Shown here: positions 43,527 to 52,504 of the stretch, one piece after another
How the letters are laid out: every line of letters starts with the position of its first letter
Position numbering within the stretch: the first letter of the stretch is position 1
The notes under the pieces: generated by a model
Told to the model about the DNA's origin: nothing
The model's input: only the letters and a program-made list of their open reading frames with translations
Database searches by the model: none
Origin: Maridesulfovibrio ferrireducens
Lineage (GTDB): Bacteria; Desulfobacterota; Desulfovibrionia; Desulfovibrionales; Desulfovibrionaceae
Length of the DNA: 64,000 nucleotides
NCBI RefSeq assembly: GCF_016342405.1
Contig: NZ_JAEINN010000008.1
Location: 62,001-126,000 of the forward strand
Direction: 5' to 3'
Made by a program: the position numbers and the translations under genes

Positions 43527-44582
43527 ATGCTGGAACTAATACTTGCCGTCGGGCTGGCTACTGTCATATCTGCCTACTGTTCAGTCAGTGAGGCTGTTTT
43601 TTATTCTTTTCCACGGAGTAGAATAGAAAAATTGCGTAAGGAAGGCCATAAGTCAGGAATAATTCTGCACAACCTTCGCTTGAACGTGGAAAAGCCGATA
43701 ACGGCTATACTTACACTTAATACTGTTGCCAATACAGCCGGAGCCTCGATTGCGGGAGCTGCGTGGAGCAACGTTTATGGCGCTGACACATTACCGTGGT
43801 TTGCGCTTGTTTTCACTCTAATTATATTATTGTTTTCTGAAATACTTCCCAAAACACTAGGAATTGTCTACTGCCACACTTTGGGGACGGCTCTTGCCCG
43901 CCCGCTGGAGATTATGGTCTGGATTTTTTCTCCTGTTATTTGGGTATGCGGATTTCTTGCCCGCCTTGTAAGCAAGGGGAGCAAAGGCCCTCAGGTTACG
44001 GAAGATGACATCAGAGCAATGGTCAGTTTAACTCGAAAATCCGGGGCGATTAAACCTTATGAAGCCCTCTCAATTGCTAACATCCTGTCGTTGGACGACA
44101 AGATTGTGGAGCAAATTATGACTCCCCGGACTGTCGTGTTTTCCTTGCCAACTGAAATGACTGTCGCAGAGGCTCATGTAAAGTACAGTGCATGGCCGCA
44201 TAGCCGTATTCCTGTATATGAAGGTGATAATCCCGAGGAAATTGTAGGTGTTATCTACAGGCGATTAGTTTTTGAAGCGCTTGCAGATGATAAGGATGAC
44301 GTCAAACTTTCAGAGTTGATGAAACCTGTCCGATTTGTACTCGAGAACATTACTCTCGACAAACTGCTGGTTAAGTTTCTTGAAAGTCGTATGCACTTAT
44401 TTGTGGTGCTCGATGAGTATGGAGGAATGTCCGGCGTTGTCACTCTTGAAGATGTAATGGAAGAAATTCTCGGCAGCGAGATCGTTGATGAGACCGATCA
44501 GGTCGTTGACATGCGCGAGCTTGCTCATAAGAGAAGAGAAGAACTTATTGTAAGTCGGAGAAAGAAAACCTCTGACATTTAG
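43527..44582 (+). CDS. CNNM/CorC-type transporter protein (DUF21 and CBS domains)
   Basis: This 351-residue protein has a DUF21 (CNNM) membrane domain (residues 1-150, ending LLFSEILPKTLGIVY) followed by a CBS pair (about 190-310: QIMTPRTVVFSLP, WPHSRIPVYE, FVVLDEYGGMSGVVTLEDVMEEILG). Such proteins act in magnesium or cobalt homeostasis. The C-terminal CorC_HlyC transporter-associated domain is absent; a short charged tail ends the protein. No clear ribosome site precedes ATG 43527. It lies 19 bases before ccmE and may share its transcript. Confidence 0.87.
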   Translation: MLELILAVGLATVISAYCSVSEAVFYSFPRSRIEKLRKEGHKSGIILHNLRLNVEKPITAILTLNTVANTAGASIAGAAWSNVYGADTLPWFALVFTLIILLFSEILPKTLGIVYCHTLGTALARPLEIMVWIFSPVIWVCGFLARLVSKGSKGPQVTEDDIRAMVSLTRKSGAIKPYEALSIANILSLDDKIVEQIMTPRTVVFSLPTEMTVAEAHVKYSAWPHSRIPVYEGDNPEEIVGVIYRRLVFEALADDKDDVKLSELMKPVRFVLENITLDKLLVKFLESRMHLFVVLDEYGGMSGVVTLEDVMEEILGSEIVDETDQVVDMRELAHKRREELIVSRRKKTSDI

Positions 44583-44601
44583 AAATATAACGGAGAACAA
44601 A

Positions 44602-45018
44602 ATGGCCAAAAAAAGCGGAAAAGGCGTATATATTGTTGCCTTGCTACTTTTTCTGGGAGGACTGGGATGGCTTGTTTATTCGGGTCTTTCTCAAGACAGT
44701 GTGTACTTTCTAAACGTTTCTGAAGCGCTTGCTATGGATGAGAGTGAGCTTGGACAGTCCAGACTTTTTGGTAAGGTCGGTCCTCAAAATATAGAAATTA
44801 CTAACGGCGGACTTGGTGTCACTTTCGATTTGACAGATCAAAAGAATCTCGACCAAAGTATTCGGGTTGTATATCGCGGTGCGGTTCCCGATACTTTTAA
44901 AGTGGATGCGGAAGTCATAGTCGAAGGTACTTTTGTCGGTGGGAATAAAGCTTTTAAAGCAAATTCACTGATAACCAAGTGTCCTTCAAAATATGAAAAG
45001 GAAAGCCGGGAAGGTTAA
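44602..45018 (+). CDS. ccmE: Cytochrome c maturation heme chaperone CcmE, Cys-type
   Basis: This 138-residue protein has one N-terminal membrane anchor (residues 8-27) and an OB-fold domain in the periplasm. CcmE carries heme covalently from CcmC to CcmF. The usual heme-binding His of the HxxxY motif is replaced by Cys127 in CPSKY (CxxxY), the variant known from Desulfovibrio and some archaea. GGAG lies ahead of the ATG. It opens the ccm cluster. ccmF follows after about 100 bases with no terminator that I can see. Confidence 0.93.
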   Translation: MAKKSGKGVYIVALLLFLGGLGWLVYSGLSQDSVYFLNVSEALAMDESELGQSRLFGKVGPQNIEITNGGLGVTFDLTDQKNLDQSIRVVYRGAVPDTFKVDAEVIVEGTFVGGNKAFKANSLITKCPSKYEKESREG

Positions 45019-45119
45019 CTTTTTATTTAAAATGATCCTGTCAGGATTTTAATAATCCGGGCAGGACTTTTTGTGTTTAATTGTTTGATTAATTTATCCA
45101 TTCATGGAGTTGATATAAA

Positions 45120-46997
45120 ATGCAAATTATTGCCAATTTGATGCTTTTACTTGCACTCTTGGCCACGCTCGGTGCAGGAGCATATGCTTGCTTATCGCTA
45201 CTGACAGGCAGGCGTAATGTACTTGTGCTTTTAGACAGAGCGAATATTGTTGTTGCGGGACTTGTTACATTTGCAAGTGTTATTTTGACTGTAGCTCTTC
45301 TCAGCCGTGACTATTCATATATGTATGTCTACGAGCATGTAGATAATACCTTGTCTCTTCTTTATTCAATTACAGCATTCTGGGCCGGAGGCGAAGGGTC
45401 TCTGCTATTTTGGATTCTTTCTATAGCCGTTATGGGGGTAGTCTTTTCGAGATTATCTTTATTCCAAGAATTTTCGGAAAAAACGCGCCTTTATTACTGG
45501 CTTTTTTATTTGCTCGTACAGGCTTTTTTCCTGTTACTTGTTACATGCTGGTCCAGCCCTTTTATGGAACTTGTTCCTGTCCCCACCGACGGAAGAGGAC
45601 TTAATCCCCTGCTCAGAAATCCGGGCATGATTTTTCATCCACCGCTTCTATTTCTCGGTTATGCCGGATTTACAAGTCCCGCTGCCCTTGCTCTTGCTGC
45701 ATTTATTTGCGGTGAAGCAAAGTCATGGGTTAAGCTTTGCCGCAACTGGAATATTCTTGCGTGGGTATTTCTTACCGCAGGAATTGTTCTCGGTGCATGG
45801 TGGTCTTATATGGAACTTGGTTGGGGCGGATATTGGGCATGGGATCCTGTTGAAAATGCTTCACTTATTCCTTGGCTCAGTTCTACGGCTTTTATGCATA
45901 CCGCAATTATTGAACTCAGACGAAAAGCATTGCAGAAGACAAATGTCTTTTTGATGAGTTTGACATTCCTGCTCTGTATTTTCGGCACATATCTGGTTCG
46001 TAGCGGGGTTATTCAGTCCCTTCATGCCTTCGGTGAAGGCGGGGTGGCTCTTCCGCTTGCTTTGTTCATGATTGCAGCGCTTGTCTTGACTGCACTTGTT
46101 CTGGTCCTTGGACAACGCATAGAAGCCAAGTCTCTTTCTACTCTCGGAAGCAGACAGGGATTACTTGTAGTTGCAGCTTGGGCCTTGCTTGCTCTCGGTC
46201 TGGTTGTAGGTTTAGGCACAATGTGGCCTGTAATCAGCAAGATGTGGAGCGCCAATCCGGTTGGTCTTGATGCTAATTTCTACAACCGCGTTTGTCTGCC
46301 GTTATTTACATTGTTAATTTTGATCTTCGCAGTATGTCCATGGTTCAGCTGGAAGGAAGGAATCAGAGATAAGCGCGGACTCGCGCTCGTTCTCGTTTCC
46401 TTTATCGGCGGATTGGGTATCAGCTGGATGGCTGGATTGCATCATCCTTTAGGTCTCATTACATCCGCTGCGTCCATTGCTGCACTTGTCGGGATTGTCG
46501 GAGTTTTTATTTTTATACCTCAAGTTCGCAAAGTGACCTCAACCATGGGAATATACGGGATTCACTTCGGTGTTGCTCTTGTTTTTCTGGGAGTTGCATG
46601 GTCCGGACCGAATCAGGTTGTGGGTGAGTTTGTACTTGATAAGGGTCAAAGTGCTCAGATCGGTGATTACACTTTAACTTTTAAAGAGTTTTCCGAAAGT
46701 CAGACCCCGGCAATTGCTAAGATTGCTTCCTTGATTGAAGTTACCAAAGACGGCAAACATGTCGGACTTTTGAATCCTGAACGTAGAATATATCGTAATT
46801 TCCCTCAGCCGTTTGCTGAGGTTTCGGTCATCCCCGGACTTGGTGATGAAATTTACGGTGTACTGCTCGGTGTTGACGAAAAAGGCGCAGTAACGCTTAA
46901 AATAAGCGTGAATCCTCTGATCAACTGGATGTGGATCGGTGGAACTCTGATGTGTCTGTTCGGGCTGGTAGCGTTCAGGAAGACTCGTTTAAGTTAA
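45120..46997 (+). CDS. ccmF: Cytochrome c heme lyase subunit CcmF
   Basis: This 625-residue polytopic protein has the heme-handling WWD motif GWGGYWAWDPVENASLIPWL and the N-terminal block YSITAFWAGGEGSLLFW. It joins heme to apocytochrome cysteines on the periplasmic side. Length is close to the usual 630-660. Weak ribosome site. It is followed after 11 bases by ccmA. Confidence 0.95.
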   Translation: MQIIANLMLLLALLATLGAGAYACLSLLTGRRNVLVLLDRANIVVAGLVTFASVILTVALLSRDYSYMYVYEHVDNTLSLLYSITAFWAGGEGSLLFWILSIAVMGVVFSRLSLFQEFSEKTRLYYWLFYLLVQAFFLLLVTCWSSPFMELVPVPTDGRGLNPLLRNPGMIFHPPLLFLGYAGFTSPAALALAAFICGEAKSWVKLCRNWNILAWVFLTAGIVLGAWWSYMELGWGGYWAWDPVENASLIPWLSSTAFMHTAIIELRRKALQKTNVFLMSLTFLLCIFGTYLVRSGVIQSLHAFGEGGVALPLALFMIAALVLTALVLVLGQRIEAKSLSTLGSRQGLLVVAAWALLALGLVVGLGTMWPVISKMWSANPVGLDANFYNRVCLPLFTLLILIFAVCPWFSWKEGIRDKRGLALVLVSFIGGLGISWMAGLHHPLGLITSAASIAALVGIVGVFIFIPQVRKVTSTMGIYGIHFGVALVFLGVAWSGPNQVVGEFVLDKGQSAQIGDYTLTFKEFSESQTPAIAKIASLIEVTKDGKHVGLLNPERRIYRNFPQPFAEVSVIPGLGDEIYGVLLGVDEKGAVTLKISVNPLINWMWIGGTLMCLFGLVAFRKTRLS

Positions 46998-47008
46998 GGC
47001 GGCTTTAA

Positions 47009-47689
47009 GTGGAAACTAATGAAAGTATAGCCCTTAAAGTGCGCAATGCGGCCAAGTTTTTTGGCACGAGGCTGATATTTAAGAACGTGAGCTGCGACGT
47101 GCACAAGGGGGAAATTCTTCTTGTGGTCGGTCGTAATGGTGCGGGTAAGACCACTTTGCTAAAGATTATGGCAGGTCTGTCACGACCTTCAGCCGGATCT
47201 GCGGAGATTATTACACCTCCTGAAAAAACAGCTTATCTCGGGCATTCCACGTTTATTTATCCCCGGCTCAGTGCTTTAAGAAATCTCTCTTTCTGGGCTT
47301 CAATGTATGGGCTTTCTCCATCCCGCGACGAACTTATGGTTTTGCTGCGCAGAGTAGGTCTTGAAAGGGCGGCGGAAGAACTTGCAGGTTCCTTTTCGCG
47401 GGGAATGGCGCAGCGTCTGAATTTGGCGCGGGTTTTTCTGATTGATCCTGATCTACTCTTTTTGGATGAACCGGGTACCGGACTTGATCAGGCTTCGCTC
47501 AGCCTTCTTCGTGAAGAAGTTGTTGCTTTGCGTGATCGGGGTGCTGCGGTTGTCTGGATCAGCCATGATGTAAATCATGATGCGACTCTTGCTGATAGAA
47601 TACTCGGCCTTGCTAGTAGTAAGCTTGAGTATCTGGGGGCAGCGGCTGATTTTGATCCGGAAACAGTTCTCGGAGGGAAACCATGTTAA
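47009..47689 (+). CDS. ccmA: Heme exporter ATP-binding protein CcmA
   Basis: This 226-residue ABC ATPase has Walker A VVGRNGAGKTTLLKIMAGLS, the signature SFSRGMAQRLNLARVFL and Walker B LLFLDEPGTGLD. With CcmB it powers release of holo-CcmE from CcmC. GTG 47009 is the start, preceded by AAGGCGG. Its last codons overlap the ATG of ccmB. Confidence 0.93.
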   Translation: METNESIALKVRNAAKFFGTRLIFKNVSCDVHKGEILLVVGRNGAGKTTLLKIMAGLSRPSAGSAEIITPPEKTAYLGHSTFIYPRLSALRNLSFWASMYGLSPSRDELMVLLRRVGLERAAEELAGSFSRGMAQRLNLARVFLIDPDLLFLDEPGTGLDQASLSLLREEVVALRDRGAAVVWISHDVNHDATLADRILGLASSKLEYLGAAADFDPETVLGGKPC

Positions 47690-48360
47690 AACGAGGACTG
47701 ATCATTGCAGCCAAAGATCTTAAACTGTCGGTCGGCGGAGGGCAGGGGTTAACGCAAGCAGTTCTTCTGGGACTTTTGCTTATCTTTGTTTTCAGTCTTT
47801 CGCGTCCGGCTGGACAACTTGTAGAAGCTCAGGCTGCGTCGGCTATATTCTGGCTGGCTTCTTGTTTTGGGCTGGTGCTTGTTTTTAATACTTTGTTTTC
47901 TATGGAAGAATCAAATGAAGCTCGATTGGGACTGCTTTCTTCTCCTGTCCCTCTTCATGCTGTCTGGTTCGGAAAAGGTTTAGCTGGATTCGGATTACTT
48001 CTGTGTTCACAGTTGGTATTTCTTCCAGCTACAATTGTGTTTCTCGGTCAGGACTTGAAAGGCTCTTTCGCCTTTTTTGCAATTACTGTTTTAGCTGCGG
48101 ATTGGGGTCTTGTTTCTTTAGGGGCGTTGCTTGGTGCAATCTCTCAGGGACAGGCCGCAAGAGAATCGCTTTTATCAGTCATTCTTTTTCCTCTGCTTCT
48201 GCCTATCCTGCTCGGTGCAATACAATTGATGACTTCGGCTTTTTCCGGGGTTGAGGCTCTTGACCAATCATCGTGGCTGGGGATTATTTTGTCCTCATCC
48301 GCGTTATTCAGCGGAGCCGGCCTGATCCTTTTTCCTTTTGTATATAGTGGTGAACAATAA
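47683..48360 (+). CDS. ccmB: Heme exporter membrane protein CcmB
   Basis: This 225-residue protein has six hydrophobic segments and the CcmB style (AAKDLKLSVGGGQGL, RLGLLSSPVPLHAVWFGKGLAG, LPILLGAIQL). It is the membrane partner of CcmA. The start overlaps ccmA by seven bases. Confidence 0.93.
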   Translation: MLKRGLIIAAKDLKLSVGGGQGLTQAVLLGLLLIFVFSLSRPAGQLVEAQAASAIFWLASCFGLVLVFNTLFSMEESNEARLGLLSSPVPLHAVWFGKGLAGFGLLLCSQLVFLPATIVFLGQDLKGSFAFFAITVLAADWGLVSLGALLGAISQGQAARESLLSVILFPLLLPILLGAIQLMTSAFSGVEALDQSSWLGIILSSSALFSGAGLILFPFVYSGEQ

Positions 48361-48402
48361 TATGTTCATGCGTAAAAATATAACTGTATTACGGAGCGTA
48401 AA

Positions 48403-49068
48403 ATGAGTCTTGCAGTTGCGGCGCTGATTTCCGGCATTGCCCTGTGTACCGGGCAGTATTTTATCTGGATGTATGCTCCCGTTGAGACAACTATGGGATT
48501 GGTGCAGAAAATATTCTACATCCATATGCCTATGGCGGTATGGGCCATGATCAGTTTTTTCGTAGTATTTATTTTCAGTGCGTTGTACTTGATTAAAAGA
48601 GATATTAAATTTGATTATATTGCAGGGGCTGCCGCTGAAATCGGTGTTGTTTTCAGTGGACTTGCTCTTATAACCGGTTCCCTCTGGGGACGGGCGGCAT
48701 GGAATGTCTGGTGGACATGGGATCCGAGACTGACCACGACTCTTATTATGTGGTTTGTTTATGCTGCTTATCTGGTGCTCAGAACTTCGCCTATGTCTGC
48801 CGAACGCAGATCTTTAGTGTGTGCTGTCCTTGGAATTGTCGCTTTTGTTGATGTCCCTCTCGTTTTTTATTCAGCGCGACTCTGGAGAAGTGTACATCCT
48901 GCGGTGCTCGGGGCCAAAGGAGGCGGAATGGAACCTGAAATGTTAACTACCTTGATCGTCAATGTTTCAGCTTTTGGACTTTTGTGGCTGGTTTTGCTGG
49001 CTGTCCGTTTTCGTCAGACCCGTCTTGCCGGAAAGCTTGATGCCCGGTTGGTCTGGGATAATGAATAA
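48403..49068 (+). CDS. ccmC: Heme exporter protein CcmC
   Basis: This 221-residue membrane protein has six helices and the WWD motif [19 protein letters not shown], with a His in [11 protein letters not shown] before it. It attaches heme to CcmE. ACGGAGCG lies ahead of ATG 48403. It precedes the ccmD-like gene by 18 bases. Confidence 0.94.
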   Translation: MSLAVAALISGIALCTGQYFIWMYAPVETTMGLVQKIFYIHMPMAVWAMISFFVVFIFSALYLIKRDIKFDYIAGAAAEIGVVFSGLALITGSLWGRAAWNVWWTWDPRLTTTLIMWFVYAAYLVLRTSPMSAERRSLVCAVLGIVAFVDVPLVFYSARLWRSVHPAVLGAKGGGMEPEMLTTLIVNVSAFGLLWLVLLAVRFRQTRLAGKLDARLVWDNE

Positions 49069-49086
49069 TATCAGGAGTAATTATAT

Positions 49087-49227
49087 ATGACTAATGAAAC
49101 ATACTTGCTTATTGCAAATATTGCTGTCTGGGCAGGAATAGCCGGATATCTGGCTTTTATTGCGGCCAAAGGTGTAGCTATGGAACGGCGCATCACACAG
49201 ATGGAGATGTTAGATAATGACAAGTAA
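49087..49227 (+). CDS. ccmD: CcmD-like small membrane protein (46 residues)
   Basis: This short gene starts at ATG 49087 behind AGGAG (49073-49077) and ends at TAA 49225-49227, overlapping the TPR gene start by 11 bases. The protein has one helix (about 7-27) and a charged C-terminal part (MERRITQMEML), the layout of CcmD. CcmD helps release holo-CcmE from CcmABC. Position after ccmC supports the call more than sequence, since CcmD is poorly conserved. Confidence 0.8.
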   Translation: MTNETYLLIANIAVWAGIAGYLAFIAAKGVAMERRITQMEMLDNDK

Positions 49228-49846
49228 AAAACAAACAAATCCTGTCGGCAGAAGTTTCGCTCTTGGCGGCGGACAAAAAATTGTCGTAATTCTGCTTGGA
49301 GTTGCCTTACTTGTAATTTTTGTATCATCACTGACATACCGCATGAATCATCCCGGTAATAAAGTGGAATTCCAGCAACAGAAGGAATCATCCAGTTCGG
49401 GCATGAGTCAGGAAGCCATGGGTGAGAGTATGAAGGAAATTCGTAAGCTGATGGACCTCATGCGTGATAATCCGGAGGATATGAAAGTACAGCTTGAACT
49501 TGCAAATGCTTTTATGATGATTCGCGCTTATGACCGTGCGCAGACCTTTTTTGAAAAGGTTGTTGAAAACGAGCATGCTAATATAAATGCTTTGATGGGG
49601 CTTGGCATGTGTTACTATCAAGCTGAGAAGTTTGATAAGGCTGCCGAGGCGTTTGATAAAATATTGTTAGTTGATCCTGATGATTCCATGGCCCATTTTA
49701 ATACCGGAATTATTAAGAAATATTATTTGCATAAGCATGAAGAGGCTGAAGAGCATTTTAAGAAGATCATCGAAAATCCTAAATCATCTGAAGATATGAG
49801 ATCTCATGCCGAAGAAGAGCTAAAGAAAGAGGCTCACGAAGATTAA
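49217..49846 (+). CDS. TPR protein of the ccm cluster (CcmI/NrfG-like)
   Basis: This 209-residue protein has a cytosolic start, one helix (about 22-40) and TPR repeats in the periplasm (LELANAFMMIRAYDRAQTFF, ALMGLGMCYYQAEKFDKAAE, AHFNTGIIKKYYLHKHEEAE). In Ccm systems a TPR protein (CcmI, or the C-terminal part of CcmH) delivers apocytochrome. Being last in the ccm cluster supports that. No CcmG or CcmH thioredoxin-type gene is in the window. Confidence 0.85.
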   Translation: MTSKKQTNPVGRSFALGGGQKIVVILLGVALLVIFVSSLTYRMNHPGNKVEFQQQKESSSSGMSQEAMGESMKEIRKLMDLMRDNPEDMKVQLELANAFMMIRAYDRAQTFFEKVVENEHANINALMGLGMCYYQAEKFDKAAEAFDKILLVDPDDSMAHFNTGIIKKYYLHKHEEAEEHFKKIIENPKSSEDMRSHAEEELKKEAHED

Positions 49847-49853
49847 TAATACT

Positions 49854-49890
49854 AAGGGGATTCGCTTTTGAAGCGGATTCCCTTTTTTCT
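49854..49890 (+). terminator. Intrinsic terminator of the ccm cluster
   Basis: AAGGGGATTCGCT (49854-49866) pairs with AGCGGATTCCCTT (49872-49884, two G-U), followed by T. Confidence 0.88.
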
Positions 49891-50292
49891 TTAAGGGGTT
49901 TTGGGTTGTTGTGTGGTGAGTGGTTGCTTACATGGGGTTAGCCGTATTTTATGTTTTTTTTTGGCTTTTGACAGGTTATTTTATTTTTATTTAATGATTC
50001 TGCTTTACTTTGTTCGTTTTAAGGTTCCTGATATTGACAAACATGCTTAATGTTAGCTAATTTATCACTTCGAGATTTGGTATTTATCTAAAAGAAAGAC
50101 GGATTTCCATCTTGCCGGAAGGGATCCCCGTTTTTGATAATAGTTTCCAGGTTTTGAAAATTTAGGGTCGCCCAGCCTTACTGGGTTATGGTATGGGTGT
50201 TCGTGTTTTATTTTATACTGTTTAAGATTTAATGATCACGAATTTGGTAATCCGGGCGTTAAGCCCTTAAAATTTGCAGTCAAGGAGTGTCT
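49891..50292. other. Gene-free region and probable long leader before livJ
   Basis: No gene is visible. Two promoter candidates occur: TTGACA 49968-49973 with TTTAAT 49990-49995, and TTGACA 50034-50039 with GCTAAT 50056-50061. The second gives a leader of about 225 bases containing an imperfect hairpin with a T run (50098-50138), CCCAG/CTGGG near 50173-50190 and GGGC/GCCC at 50254-50266. The ribosome site AAGGAG is at 50282-50287. Confidence 0.45.
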
Positions 50293-51429
50293 ATGAAACG
50301 TTCATTGCTGGCTCTGTCGTGTGTTCTGATGTTGACCGTCGGTCTCGTCGTATTCGGCGGAGAAAAAAAAGCAGAAGCTTCTGCTAAAACTATCCTTCTC
50401 GGAGTTGCCGGGGCTCACAGTGGTGACCTTGCTTCTTACGGTCTACCTTCACTTGAAGCTGCAAAGCTTGTTGTTAAGGCTGTTAATGATGCGGGCGGTA
50501 TAAACGGGGCACAGGTTGTTATTTCCAGTCAGGATGATCAGTGTAAGCCTGAATTCGCTACCAACGCTGCATTTAAACTTGTTTCCGATGAAGTAACAGT
50601 TGTTCTTGGTCACATCTGTTCAGGAGCTACCAAGGCTGCTCTTCCTATCTATAAAGAGTCAAACCTTGTTTGTATGTCTCCTTCCGCAACCAATCCACCT
50701 CTGACTCAGAGCGGAGACTATCCTAACTTTTTCAGAACAATTGCTTCTGATGATGCTCAGGCAGCTCTAGCTACAGATTTCGCGATTGATACACTCGGAC
50801 TTAAGAAAATTGCTGTAATCCATGACAAGGGTGACTACGGTAAAGGTTTTGCGGACTTCGCAAAGCTTTATATCGAGAAGTCCGGTAAAGCAGAAGTTGT
50901 TCTTTTTGAGGGTGTAACTCCCGGAGCTGTTGATTATTCCGCAGTAGTCCAGAAAATTAAAGCTTCCGGCGCAGACAGTGTTATCTTTGGGGGATATCAC
51001 CCTGAAGCTTCTAAAATCGTATCTCAGATCCGCAAAAAGAAAATCACCATTCCTTTTATTTCTGATGACGGAGTTAAGGCTCAGAAGTTCATCAACGTTG
51101 CCGGAGAAGCTTCCGAAGGCGTATATGCAACAGGTCCTCGTGATATCACTGGAAACCCAATGTATAAGGTTGCTCTTGATCAATACAAAGCAACTCATGA
51201 CGGCGAACCCGGTGCATTCTTCTTTGAAGCATATTCTGCAACACAGGCTTTGCTTAAAGCTCTCGAAAGAGCCGATTCTACAGACTATGAAAAGATCGTA
51301 TACGCACTCCGCAACCAAGAAGTTGATACTCCTGTAGGAAAGATCAAGTTCGATTCAAAGGGTGATGCTATCGGTGTAGGCTTCTCAATGTATCAGGTCA
51401 AAGACGGTGCATATCAGGAAGTTAAATAG
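50293..51429 (+). CDS. livJ: Branched-chain amino acid ABC transporter, substrate-binding protein
   Basis: This 378-residue periplasmic protein has a signal peptide of about 30 residues, then a type I binding fold of LivJ style (LLGVAGAHSGDLASYGLPSL, INGAQVVISSQDDQCKPEFA, GHICSGATKAALPIY). It captures leucine, isoleucine or valine, or related amino acids, for LivHMGF. ATG 50293 follows AAGGAG; an in-frame GTG at 50287 lies inside that site. A hairpin without T run follows the gene. Confidence 0.93.
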   Translation: MKRSLLALSCVLMLTVGLVVFGGEKKAEASAKTILLGVAGAHSGDLASYGLPSLEAAKLVVKAVNDAGGINGAQVVISSQDDQCKPEFATNAAFKLVSDEVTVVLGHICSGATKAALPIYKESNLVCMSPSATNPPLTQSGDYPNFFRTIASDDAQAALATDFAIDTLGLKKIAVIHDKGDYGKGFADFAKLYIEKSGKAEVVLFEGVTPGAVDYSAVVQKIKASGADSVIFGGYHPEASKIVSQIRKKKITIPFISDDGVKAQKFINVAGEASEGVYATGPRDITGNPMYKVALDQYKATHDGEPGAFFFEAYSATQALLKALERADSTDYEKIVYALRNQEVDTPVGKIKFDSKGDAIGVGFSMYQVKDGAYQEVK

Positions 51430-51468
51430 CTCCAACCTGTGTAACTGATTCTAAATAAAAAATCGGTA

Positions 51469-51497
51469 AGGGGGGCAGGCTTAACGTCTGTTCCCCT
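51469..51497 (+). promoter_or_regulatory. Intercistronic hairpin without U-tract after livJ
   Basis: AGGGGGGCAG (51469-51478) pairs with CTGTTCCCCT (51488-51497), ten pairs including G-U, no T run after. It lies between livJ and livH, as the hairpin at 24912-24942 does in the other importer operon. Confidence 0.65.
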
Positions 51498-51521
51498 GAT
51501 CGTGATTCAGCAGGAACTTAA

Positions 51522-52424
51522 ATGGATTATTTTCTGGAATTATTTTTCAGCGGCCTGACTCGGGGAAGTATCTATGCGCTTATCGCTCTTGGTTATACCA
51601 TGGTTTATGGTATTATCGAGTTGATTAACTTTGCTCATGGTGAAGTTTATATGATTGGTGCTTTTGTCGGACTGACAGTTGCCGGAGTGCTTACCAGCTT
51701 TGGATTTCCCGCTACATCAATTATGGTTATGGCATCTATGGCTGCCGTCGTTTATGCTGCTGCTTACGGTTATACACTCGAAAAGATTGCCTATCGTCCT
51801 CTAAGGAGTGCGCCGAGGCTTTCTCCTCTTATTTCCGCAATCGGTATGTCTATTTTTCTTCAGAACTATGTGATGCTTTCACAGACTTCTGATTTTCTTT
51901 CATTTCCCAAACTTACACCTGAGTTCGATTTCCTTGAGAAGTATTCTTCTACGATCGGTTCATCTGACTTTCTAATAATTACGGTTGCTGCTTTCGTAAT
52001 GATTGTTCTCAGCCTTTTTATCAAGTTCACCAGAATGGGCAAAGCCATGCGCGCCACGGCTCAAAACCGTAAAATGGCTATGCTTGTCGGAGTCAATGTT
52101 GATCAGGTTATATCTGCTACTTTTGTTATCGGTTCATCTTTGGCTGCAGTCGGGGGAGTTCTAATTGCTTCGCATATCGGGCAGATCAACTTTTTTATCG
52201 GTTTCATCGCAGGGATTAAAGCCTTCACCGCCGCAGTTCTTGGCGGTATCGGTTCCATTCCGGGAGCAGTTCTTGGCGGACTGATTCTTGGTTGGACTGA
52301 AAGTTTCTGCACCGGATATGTCTCCAGTGATTATGAAGATGTATTCGCTTTCGCGTTGCTGGTAATTATTCTGATTTTTCGACCTTCTGGTTTACTTGGC
52401 AAAGCTCCAGTTCAGAAGGTTTAA
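51522..52424 (+). CDS. livH: Branched-chain amino acid ABC transporter, permease LivH
   Basis: This 300-residue protein has eight or nine membrane helices and LivH blocks: FSGLTRGSIYALIALGYTMV, LINFAHGEVYMIGAFVG, MGKAMRATAQNRKMAMLVGV (EAA-like loop) and AAVLGGIGSIPGAVLGGLIL. It forms the membrane channel with LivM. CAGGAAC precedes ATG 51522. Confidence 0.95.
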   Translation: MDYFLELFFSGLTRGSIYALIALGYTMVYGIIELINFAHGEVYMIGAFVGLTVAGVLTSFGFPATSIMVMASMAAVVYAAAYGYTLEKIAYRPLRSAPRLSPLISAIGMSIFLQNYVMLSQTSDFLSFPKLTPEFDFLEKYSSTIGSSDFLIITVAAFVMIVLSLFIKFTRMGKAMRATAQNRKMAMLVGVNVDQVISATFVIGSSLAAVGGVLIASHIGQINFFIGFIAGIKAFTAAVLGGIGSIPGAVLGGLILGWTESFCTGYVSSDYEDVFAFALLVIILIFRPSGLLGKAPVQKV

Positions 52425-52504
52425 TCGGCATAGATGTTCCTTTGATTCAGACCGCGTTAACGGCGTTCTGCCGATCTAATAGATAAAAACGGATTGTTTG
52501 AAAT

